Assembly: GCA_050251415.1 (NCBI GenBank)
Contig: JBFWMT010000021.1
Coordinates: 1 to 37,617 of the forward strand
Origin: UBA8514 sp050251415
GTDB taxonomy: Bacteria > Bacillota > Clostridia > Lachnospirales > Anaerotignaceae
Length of the DNA stretch: 37,617 bases
Direction: 5' to 3'
Of the stretch, positions 23,174 through 30,055 are shown piece by piece (the first letter of the stretch is position 1; the number at the start of each line of letters is the position of its first letter). The translations under genes were made by a program, and so were the position numbers. The notes under the pieces are model-generated. The model did not search any database, was not told where the DNA came from, and was given only the letters and a program-made list of their open reading frames with translations.

Positions 23174-25003
23174 ATGTGTGGTTTTTGTGGTTTTACAGGT
23201 AATTTGCTGGAAAGTGAAATTATACTTTCTAACATGATGAACAAAATAGTACACCGTGGACCTGATAGCGAGGGTAAGCACATAGATGGGATGGTTGCCA
23301 TGGGGTTTAGACGCCTTAGCATTATTGACCTTGGTTTTGGTGCACAGCCTATGTACAACGAAACAGACGATGTTGTTATTACTTTTAATGGTGAAATTTA
23401 CAACTATCAGCAATTAAGAGAAGAGTTATTAGAAAAAGGTCATATTTTTAAAAATAATTCGGATACAGAATGTCTTATTCATGCCTACGAGGAATATGGT
23501 AAGGACATGCTTAAATATCTTAGGGGAATGTTTGCATTTGTTATATGGGATGCAAAAAATGAAACCTTATTTGGTGCAAGGGATTATTTTGGTATTAAGC
23601 CATTTTATTACGCGGAAGTAGAGGGAAACCTTATTTTTGCTTCGGAAATTAAGAGCATTTTGGAGTACCCAGGGTTTAAAAAAGAGGTAAACAAGGAGGC
23701 TTTAGAAAGCTACCTTACTTTCCAGTATTCTGTATTGCCTGAAACCTTTTTTAAAGGTGTGTACAAGCTTATGCCAAGCCACTGCATTACCTACAAAAAA
23801 GGTGCAATTGATATTGAAAGATACTGGGAGCCTAAGTTTGAAGCTGACGAAAGCAAAAGTTTTGACCAGTTTGTTGAAGAAATTGACAGTGCAATGCAGG
23901 ACTCTATACAAAAACACAAAATAAGTGACGTTGAGGTTGGCTCTTTTCTTTCAAGTGGTGTTGACAGCAGTTATGTTGCGGCGTGCTTCAAGGGGGACAA
24001 AACCTTTACCGTTGGATTTGACTATGCCAAGTACAACGAAATTGATTTTGCAAAGAAGTTATCTAAAAAAATTGAAATTGATAACTATAGTAAGCTTATA
24101 AGCAAAGAGGAATACTGGGATGTATTACCTACTGTTCAGTATCATATGGACGAGCCTTTGGCAGACCCATCGGCTGTGGCATTATATTTTGTTAGCCAAA
24201 CGGCATCAAAACATGTTAAAGTTGCTCTTTCTGGCGAAGGTGCAGATGAGTTTTTTGGCGGATACAATATTTACAAAGAGCCGGATGCACTTCGTCCTAT
24301 AACATCATTGCCTATGCCAGTTAGAAAAGCAATGGGTGGTATTGCAAAGGTTATACCCTTCAAGGTGAAAGGCAAAAATTATATCATAAGAGGAAGTAAG
24401 AACCTTGAGGAAAGATTTATTGGCAATGCATTTATGTTTAACCAAAAGGAACGTGAGGGGATACTGAAATCATTCAGCGGAAAACACACACCGATGTCTA
24501 TAACCAAGCCTTTTTATGATAAAGTGAAGGGCAAGGATGATGTTACAAAAATGCAGTACATCGACATACATCTGTGGCTTATTGGTGATATACTGCTTAA
24601 AGCTGATAAAATGAGTATGGCACATTCCCTTGAGGTTAGAGTACCATTTCTTGACAAAGAAGTATTTAATGTGGCTAGGAAGCTGCCTAAAAAATTCAAG
24701 GTTACCAAGGAAAACACAAAGGTAGCCATGCGTGCGGCGGCTAACAAATATGTTCCAGATATGGTGGCAGAAAAGAAAAAGCTTGGCTTCCCTGTACCTA
24801 TACGTATTTGGCTTAAAGAGGACAAATACTACAACATGGTGAAAGCTGCATTTGAGAGCAAGGCGGCAAAGGAATTTTTTAAGACTGAGGAAATTGTGAA
24901 ATTTCTTGATGACCACAAAAATGGAAAAGAAGACAATAGCCGTAAGATTTGGACAATCTATATGTTTCTTGTTTGGCACAAAAGGTTTTTTAACGTAGCG
25001 TAA
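23174..25003 (+). CDS. asnB: Asparagine synthetase B (glutamine-hydrolysing)
   Basis: The 609-residue enzyme makes asparagine from aspartate, glutamine and ATP in the cytoplasm. MCGFCGF gives the N-terminal nucleophile Cys2 after Met removal, and the glutaminase domain continues with HRGPDSEG, MGFRRLSIIDL and FNGEIYNY. The synthetase domain carries the PP-loop SSGVDSSYVAA and the LSGEGADEFFGGY, LLKADKMSMAHSLEVRVPFLD segments. Length and motifs are complete for class II asparagine synthetases. GGGAGG precedes the ATG. It is a single-gene unit with its own promoter and a strong terminator. Confidence 0.95.
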   Translation: MCGFCGFTGNLLESEIILSNMMNKIVHRGPDSEGKHIDGMVAMGFRRLSIIDLGFGAQPMYNETDDVVITFNGEIYNYQQLREELLEKGHIFKNNSDTECLIHAYEEYGKDMLKYLRGMFAFVIWDAKNETLFGARDYFGIKPFYYAEVEGNLIFASEIKSILEYPGFKKEVNKEALESYLTFQYSVLPETFFKGVYKLMPSHCITYKKGAIDIERYWEPKFEADESKSFDQFVEEIDSAMQDSIQKHKISDVEVGSFLSSGVDSSYVAACFKGDKTFTVGFDYAKYNEIDFAKKLSKKIEIDNYSKLISKEEYWDVLPTVQYHMDEPLADPSAVALYFVSQTASKHVKVALSGEGADEFFGGYNIYKEPDALRPITSLPMPVRKAMGGIAKVIPFKVKGKNYIIRGSKNLEERFIGNAFMFNQKEREGILKSFSGKHTPMSITKPFYDKVKGKDDVTKMQYIDIHLWLIGDILLKADKMSMAHSLEVRVPFLDKEVFNVARKLPKKFKVTKENTKVAMRAAANKYVPDMVAEKKKLGFPVPIRIWLKEDKYYNMVKAAFESKAAKEFFKTEEIVKFLDDHKNGKEDNSRKIWTIYMFLVWHKRFFNVA

Positions 25004-25010
25004 GGCTGTA

Positions 25011-25040
25011 AGCCCAGTACAAAATTGTACTGGGCTTTTG
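25011..25040 (+). terminator. Terminator after asnB
   Basis: AGCCCAGTACAA (25011-25022) and TTGTACTGGGCT (25025-25036) form a perfect stem followed by TTTTGTGT. Confidence 0.85.
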
Positions 25041-25091
25041 TGTAAAAAATATTGAATTGCTTATAGAGAAAATCAATATGCCAAAAGAAAG

Positions 25092-25120
25092 TTGACAACA
25101 GGGGTAATTTGATGTTAAAC
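25092..25120 (+). promoter_or_regulatory. Promoter of the larA-symporter operon
   Basis: TTGACA (25092-25097), 17 bases, TTAAAC (25115-25120). The -10 lies inside the left arm of the palindrome at 25114-25141. Confidence 0.6.
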
Positions 25121-25141
25121 TTTAATAGTTTAAAGTTTAAC
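25114..25141. promoter_or_regulatory. Perfect 12-bp inverted repeat over the larA promoter, likely operator
   Basis: GTTAAACTTTAA (25114-25125) and TTAAAGTTTAAC (25130-25141) are exact inverted arms around TAGT. A further related half-site, AGTTTAAAG, follows at 25142-25150. The element covers the -10 and start point, so a dimeric repressor would block transcription. No regulator is encoded next to it. Confidence 0.65.
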
Positions 25142-25182
25142 AGTTTAAAGTGAAAAAAATCAAGAGTGGGAAGGCGATTGCA

Positions 25183-26484
25183 ATGGAGCATATAAGTTTA
25201 CAGTATGGAACAACAACAATTGGGATTGATATTGAGGATGCAAATAGCATTAAATATCTTCATGAAAATGAAATGTCAGTAATTAATGATATTAAAAATG
25301 AATTTCAGCGAAGTGTTACGGAAGGTGTTATTGACAGTAAGCCCCTTAAAGAAATTCTTCAAAAAGAGGACAAAGTTACAATAGTAATTAGCGATATGAC
25401 AAGGTTTTGGACCAGACAAGATATTTTGTGTCAGCTTCTTGTTGAATATCTTAACGAGAAAATGGAAATTCCATTTGAAAATATGGTGGTTGTAATTGCC
25501 TTGGGTTCACATCGTGCAAACACGGAGGAAGAAAAAGAAAAGCTTGCAAGCAAATACGTTTACGAGAATGTTAAAGTGGTAGACCATGATTGCCTTGCGG
25601 AGGATTTGGTTTATGTAGGCACAACCCCTTTGGGAACGAAGGTAAGTGTTAATTCCCTTGCTGTGGGAAGAAAAGTAATTTGCATTGGCGGAACAATACA
25701 TCATATTATGGCAGGCTACGGTGGCGGTAGAAAAAGCATAGTACCTGGGATTGCTTCAAAAGAAACAATTAGAATGAACCATGAACGTGCGTTGGACCCT
25801 GAAAAAGCAATGAGCGACGTGCGTGTTGGCAGTGGAAAGATGAGTGAAAATCCTATAAATCTGGATATGTATGAGGCGGGAAAGCTTGTAGATGTTGTAT
25901 TTGGAATTAATATTGTTATGGAATCTTCAGGTAAGCACAGTGGACTTTTCTGTGGCAATTTCGATTCGGCATGGAGAGAAAGTTGCAGATACGTTCAAAA
26001 AGGATACGGCCTTCCTATTGACTATGAGGCTGATATTGTTATTGCCAGTTGCGGAGGATTTCCAAAGGACATTAACCTTTATCAATCTACAAAAACCCTT
26101 TTTAATGCCACAAAAGCTGTAAAAAAAGGCGGCACGTTAGTAATACTTGCACAATGTGATGAGGGTGGCGGTGCAAAGGATTTCTTTGACTGGGCAGAAC
26201 CTTTAAAAGAAGGTCGTCTTGACCAGGAACTTAGAAAAAATTTCACCATAGGAGGATATATTTTTTATGCCGCTTGTGAGGCTTTAGGAAAAGCAAAAAC
26301 ATATCTTATTTCAAAAATTGAGCCTGACTTGGTAGCACCTATGGGCTTTATTGCCAGCGAAGATGCCAAAGAAATTTTTGCCAAAGTTGATTTTAAAGAC
26401 AAGGATGTTTATGTAATGGCCCATGGTGGAAGCGTTATGCCACAGCTTAAGGATGATTACGAAAGCTTATGTAAGGATATTTAA
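25183..26484 (+). CDS. larA: Nickel-dependent lactate racemase family protein (LarA)
   Basis: The 433-residue protein matches LarA, which interconverts D- and L-lactate using a nickel-pincer nucleotide cofactor. From ATG 25183 the cofactor residues fall at H174 and K184 (HHIMAGYGGGRKSIVPG) and H200 (MNHE), the same numbers as in Lactiplantibacillus LarA; H110 in SHRANTEEE corresponds to H108. A GTG at 25150 would add 11 residues and is rejected by this alignment. Relatives also racemise malate and other 2-hydroxyacids, so lactate is probable rather than certain. The cofactor genes larB, larC and larE are not in the window. It is co-transcribed with a symporter 25 bases downstream. Confidence 0.88.
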   Translation: MEHISLQYGTTTIGIDIEDANSIKYLHENEMSVINDIKNEFQRSVTEGVIDSKPLKEILQKEDKVTIVISDMTRFWTRQDILCQLLVEYLNEKMEIPFENMVVVIALGSHRANTEEEKEKLASKYVYENVKVVDHDCLAEDLVYVGTTPLGTKVSVNSLAVGRKVICIGGTIHHIMAGYGGGRKSIVPGIASKETIRMNHERALDPEKAMSDVRVGSGKMSENPINLDMYEAGKLVDVVFGINIVMESSGKHSGLFCGNFDSAWRESCRYVQKGYGLPIDYEADIVIASCGGFPKDINLYQSTKTLFNATKAVKKGGTLVILAQCDEGGGAKDFFDWAEPLKEGRLDQELRKNFTIGGYIFYAACEALGKAKTYLISKIEPDLVAPMGFIASEDAKEIFAKVDFKDKDVYVMAHGGSVMPQLKDDYESLCKDI

Positions 26485-26509
26485 TACTTAACTAAAAGGA
26501 GAACTATCT

Positions 26510-27922
26510 ATGAATATTCCATTGATTATTGTTATTTTATATGTTGCGCTTTTATTTGCAATCAGCATAAATGTTTCAAGAAAACAGAAAAAAGACAGTG
26601 AAGCATTTTTGCTTTACAAAGGTAAAAATAATACATTTGTTGTAGCCGCAAGTATAGCTGGGCTGGCAATCGGCGGTGCATCAACCATTGGTATTGCGGA
26701 AAATGCCTTTTCAGTTGGTTTATCGGCAGGTTGGTACGATACAGCTTGGGCAATAGGCGCTGTTGTTTCTTCAGTGCTTGCAGTTAAGTTTTTAAGAAGA
26801 AGCGGATACGCAACCATAAGTGGAATGGTTAATAATCTTTACGGTGAAAAAACAAGCTTTATAATGGTTATATCGATGTGTATAATTCAGTCAGGAATTA
26901 TTGCACTTCAATATAAAGCTGGCGGCTCTATACTGGCTTCCCTCCTTCCTGATATATTTACAGTTGAAAGCGGGATATTTTTCTCGTTTATTATATTTAT
27001 GTTGGTTGCTGTAATTGGAGGAATGGGAAGTGTATCTTTAACTAATGTTTTGAATTTAATTTTGATTTATGTTGGCGTTATAGTTGCAGCAATTATTGTT
27101 CTTACAAACCATGGTGGATGGGAAGCCATAAGTGCTTTAACTGCTGCCGAGCCAGATGTTCCATATATGAGTTTTACAGCTGGAATGGGTTGGATTGGGA
27201 TAATAAGCTGGATAATAGTTATGCTTGGCAACACAAACTCTGTTCAGGGTGTTGTTCAGATAGGGTTAACGGGAAAAGATGATAAATCTGCTTCAAGAGG
27301 ATTTATTTTGGGTGCTGTATTAATGATTCCTGTTGGGTTTATATGTGCACTTTTGGGCGTTGCAAGTAAAGCCCTTATGCCTGAGGCAAATGCATCAGTT
27401 GCATTGCCAATGGTATTAATGAGCATTCCTCCTGTTCTGGGTGGTATTACCCTTTCTGGATTATGGGCGGCAGACATGGGCACAGGCTGTTCAATGATTA
27501 TTGGTTTGGCTACCACTGTAAGCAACGACATAGTGTATAAGTTTGCAAAAAATGAAATACCAAACAGGAAGAAAATATTGATTAACAAAGTTATTGTAGT
27601 TATAAGCAGTATAATTACATACGTTATTGCAACACAAATGGGTACTATTTTAGGTGCGATGCAAAAGGCACTTTCATTGGCCATAGGGACATCGTTCATA
27701 GTTATTGGGGCATTATTATTTCCTAAATTTTCAGGGAAAAATGCAGGGTTCTGGACAATTTTGGCTTCAATAGTTTCAATAATTCTTTGGAATACTATTC
27801 CTGCAATATCACCAATTTTCTTCAAGAGCATAGGCATATTTATGCTTTTGGTTTGCGGTGTTGTATTTGTTTTAATTAGTGCTTTTGATAAAGATAAGGT
27901 TGACAAAAGCAATTCTATTTGA
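26510..27922 (+). CDS. Sodium:solute symporter family transporter
   Basis: The 470-residue protein has about a dozen hydrophobic helices, beginning IPLIIVILYVALLFAISINV. The conserved early segment (AGLAIGGASTIGIAENAFSVGLSAGWYDTAWAIG) is characteristic of the SSS family, which imports organic solutes with Na+. AAAGGAG precedes the ATG. Directly behind larA and in one operon with it, it likely imports lactate or another 2-hydroxyacid; families alone cannot fix the substrate. The promoter of the following T-box starts within its last codons. Confidence 0.87.
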   Translation: MNIPLIIVILYVALLFAISINVSRKQKKDSEAFLLYKGKNNTFVVAASIAGLAIGGASTIGIAENAFSVGLSAGWYDTAWAIGAVVSSVLAVKFLRRSGYATISGMVNNLYGEKTSFIMVISMCIIQSGIIALQYKAGGSILASLLPDIFTVESGIFFSFIIFMLVAVIGGMGSVSLTNVLNLILIYVGVIVAAIIVLTNHGGWEAISALTAAEPDVPYMSFTAGMGWIGIISWIIVMLGNTNSVQGVVQIGLTGKDDKSASRGFILGAVLMIPVGFICALLGVASKALMPEANASVALPMVLMSIPPVLGGITLSGLWAADMGTGCSMIIGLATTVSNDIVYKFAKNEIPNRKKILINKVIVVISSIITYVIATQMGTILGAMQKALSLAIGTSFIVIGALLFPKFSGKNAGFWTILASIVSIILWNTIPAISPIFFKSIGIFMLLVCGVVFVLISAFDKDKVDKSNSI

Positions 27923-27928
27923 TAAATT
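27900..27928 (+). promoter_or_regulatory. Possible promoter of the glycyl-tRNA synthetase leader
   Basis: TTGACA (27900-27905), 17 bases, TAAATT (27923-27928), overlapping the end of the symporter gene. The -10 is poor, so this is tentative. Confidence 0.4.
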
Positions 27929-27950
27929 TAAGGTGTTAATACTAATATGT

Positions 27951-28157
27951 TGCGATGATGAAGAGAAGTAGCTTATATATTTAATTTAAGAGAGCCTTTG
28001 GTTGGTGTGAAAAGGTATTGAATATAAGCGAAAGGCACTTTTGAGCATTTCTTTTAAAGAGGGCGTTGTGTAGCTTTAGCAATGCCAAAAAGGGTGGAAC
28101 CGCGGAAGCAAAGCCTTTCGTCCCTTACGTTTTGTAAGTGGCGGAGGGCTTTTTTTA
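27951..28157 (+). promoter_or_regulatory. T-box riboswitch (glycine specifier) upstream of glyQS
   Basis: The conserved T-box AGGGTGGAACCGCGG is at 28091-28105. Stem I begins near 27951 with the GAAGAGAAGTA motif, and GCTTATAT pairs with ATATAAGC (28022-28029). The specifier triplet GGC (28034-28036) sits in the GAAAGGCAC loop and reads Gly, agreeing with the downstream gene. The terminator is a 17-bp imperfect stem (28112-28128 with 28134-28150) followed by seven Ts. Uncharged tRNA-Gly should stabilise the antiterminator and allow transcription. Confidence 0.93.
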
Positions 28158-28228
28158 TATTCGCCAAATAAGAAAACACTGGTTAGTTTTCAGTGGTTCT
28201 ATAATTTATTATTCGGGAGGAAAACAAT

Positions 28229-29632
28229 ATGGCAGTTGAAAAAACAATGGAAAAAATAGTGGCACTTGCAAAGACAAGGGGCTTCGTATACCCAGGCAGT
28301 GATATTTATGGTGGCCTTGCAAACACATGGGACTATGGCCCAATTGGTGTTGAACTTAAAAATAACGTGAAAAAAGCATGGTGGAAGAAATTCGTGCAGG
28401 AAAGCCAGTACAACGTAGGTGTTGACTGTGCTATATTAATGAACCCACAAACTTGGGTTGCATCTGGCCATGTAGGAGGATTTAGTGACCCACTTATGGA
28501 CTGCAAGGAGTGCAAGGAGCGTTTCCGCGCAGACAAGCTGATTGAAGACCACTTACAGGAAAATGGCCACAAGGGTGACGTGGTTGACGGTTGGAGCAAC
28601 GAAAAAATGAAGCAGTACATTGAGGACAACAACATTGTTTGCCCAAGCTGCGGAAAGCATAACTTTACAGATATAAGACAGTTTAACCTTATGTTCAAAA
28701 CTTTTCAAGGCGTTACAGAAGACAGCAAAAATGTTGTTTATCTTCGTCCTGAAACAGCACAGGGTATATTTGTTAATTTTAAAAATGTTCAAAGAACATC
28801 AAGAAAGAAAATTCCATTTGGTATAGGTCAGGTTGGTAAATCTTTCAGAAATGAAATTACACCTGGTAACTTTACTTTCAGAACCCGTGAGTTTGAACAG
28901 ATGGAGCTTGAGTTCTTCTGCGAGCCAGGCACAGACCTTGAGTGGTTTGGTTACTGGAAGCAATACTGCATTGACTGGCTTAAAGCACTGAACATGACTA
29001 CTGAAAACACAAGAGTGCGTGACCACAGCCCAGAGGAACTTTGCCATTACTCTAAGGCAACTACCGACATTGAGTATATGTTCCCATTTGGTTGGGGCGA
29101 GCTTTGGGGCATTGCTGACAGAACTGACTTTGACCTTAAACAGCACCAAAACACTTCTGGTCAGGACATGACTTATTTTGACCAAGAGAAAAACGAAAAA
29201 TATATTCCTTACTGTATTGAACCATCTCTTGGTGCAGACCGTGTTACGCTTGCTTTCCTTTGTGATGCATATGATGAAGAGGTTGTTGGTGAAAAGGATG
29301 GAAAACAGGATATAAGAACTGTTCTTCACTTCCATCCTGCAATTGCACCTGTTAAGGCGGCAATTTTACCACTTAGCAAAAAGCTTTCAGAACCAGCAGA
29401 AAAAGTATTTGCAACCCTTGCAAAGAAATTTAATGTGGAATACGATGAGGCAGGCAGTATTGGTAAGCGTTATAGAAGACAGGATGAAATTGGTACCCCT
29501 TTCTGTATAACAGTAGACTTTGACACACTTGAAGATAACACTGTAACGGTAAGAGAAAGAGATACAATGGAACAGGTTAGACTTAAAGTTGATGAGCTTG
29601 AAGCATATCTTGAGGCTAAAATGGAATTTTAA
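28229..29632 (+). CDS. glyQS: Glycyl-tRNA synthetase, single-chain dimeric type
   Basis: The 467-residue class II synthetase charges tRNA-Gly. Motifs include GFVYPGSDIYGGLANTWDYG at the N-terminus, a zinc-binding pair of CxxC motifs (CKEC at about 90 and CPSCGKH at about 137), FRNEITPGNFTFRTREF, the DRTDFDLKQH segment and IEPSLGADR. The C-terminal anticodon-binding domain follows (IAPVKAAILPL). It is the alpha2 type and not the alpha2beta2 GlyQ/GlyS type. GGGAGG lies upstream, and expression is controlled by the glycine T-box. Confidence 0.96.
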   Translation: MAVEKTMEKIVALAKTRGFVYPGSDIYGGLANTWDYGPIGVELKNNVKKAWWKKFVQESQYNVGVDCAILMNPQTWVASGHVGGFSDPLMDCKECKERFRADKLIEDHLQENGHKGDVVDGWSNEKMKQYIEDNNIVCPSCGKHNFTDIRQFNLMFKTFQGVTEDSKNVVYLRPETAQGIFVNFKNVQRTSRKKIPFGIGQVGKSFRNEITPGNFTFRTREFEQMELEFFCEPGTDLEWFGYWKQYCIDWLKALNMTTENTRVRDHSPEELCHYSKATTDIEYMFPFGWGELWGIADRTDFDLKQHQNTSGQDMTYFDQEKNEKYIPYCIEPSLGADRVTLAFLCDAYDEEVVGEKDGKQDIRTVLHFHPAIAPVKAAILPLSKKLSEPAEKVFATLAKKFNVEYDEAGSIGKRYRRQDEIGTPFCITVDFDTLEDNTVTVRERDTMEQVRLKVDELEAYLEAKMEF

Positions 29633-29641
29633 TAAAAGCAT

Positions 29642-29685
29642 AAGGTAAGTGCCCATTAAAGTGGATATGGGTGCTTACCTTTTTT
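29642..29685 (+). terminator. Terminator after glyQS
   Basis: AAGGTAAGTGCCCAT (29642-29656) pairs with ATGGGTGCTTACCTT (29667-29681), with two G-T pairs, followed by Ts. Beyond it the 29686-30055 gap has the palindrome and promoter listed next and no gene. Confidence 0.88.
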
Positions 29686-29888
29686 AGTTATTTAAACTAA
29701 AGGGATAACAGGTAAAAAAAAACGCATTTTATGAATGTTTAGGAGTGAAAATAACGAATTTTACGCAGTAGTAAAAAAACTACCTAAAAAAACAAAAGGT
29801 AAAATATAATTTCTTATGTTAAGTTTGTATATTTTTTTGGTATAAATAGTCGTTTGGTCGGCAATAAAACAATAATAATAGCCAAAGT

Positions 29889-29903
29889 TGTGCAATTTGT
29901 ACA
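29889..29903. promoter_or_regulatory. Near-palindrome TGTGCAATTTGTACA upstream of ppdK
   Basis: It differs by one base from the perfect palindrome TGTACAATTTGTACA found (as its complement) at 602-616. It lies about 70-80 bases upstream of the predicted ppdK transcription start, a position more typical of an activator than a repressor. Confidence 0.4.
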
Positions 29904-29934
29904 TAAAATTTATTTAATTTAGTCATTCGTATAA

Positions 29935-29963
29935 TTGTTACTATTTAGATTTAATGTTATAAT
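29935..29963 (+). promoter_or_regulatory. Promoter of ppdK
   Basis: TTGTTA (29935-29940), 17 bases, TATAAT (29958-29963). The leader to the start codon is then about 85 bases; no riboswitch is recognised in it. Confidence 0.6.
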
Positions 29964-30055
29964 TTAGCAAAGCAGTTTTGGGTTTTTACAAAACAATGGT
30001 TTGCATTAATTATTGCGTATCCATACTGCGTTAAATTGATTTGGAGGGATAAGAT

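Noticed and set aside
25011..25036. GTACAAAATTGTAC palindrome resembling the TGTACAAATTGTACA operator
   Set aside because: It is part of a longer perfect stem with a T-run directly after asnB, so it is best explained as that gene's terminator.
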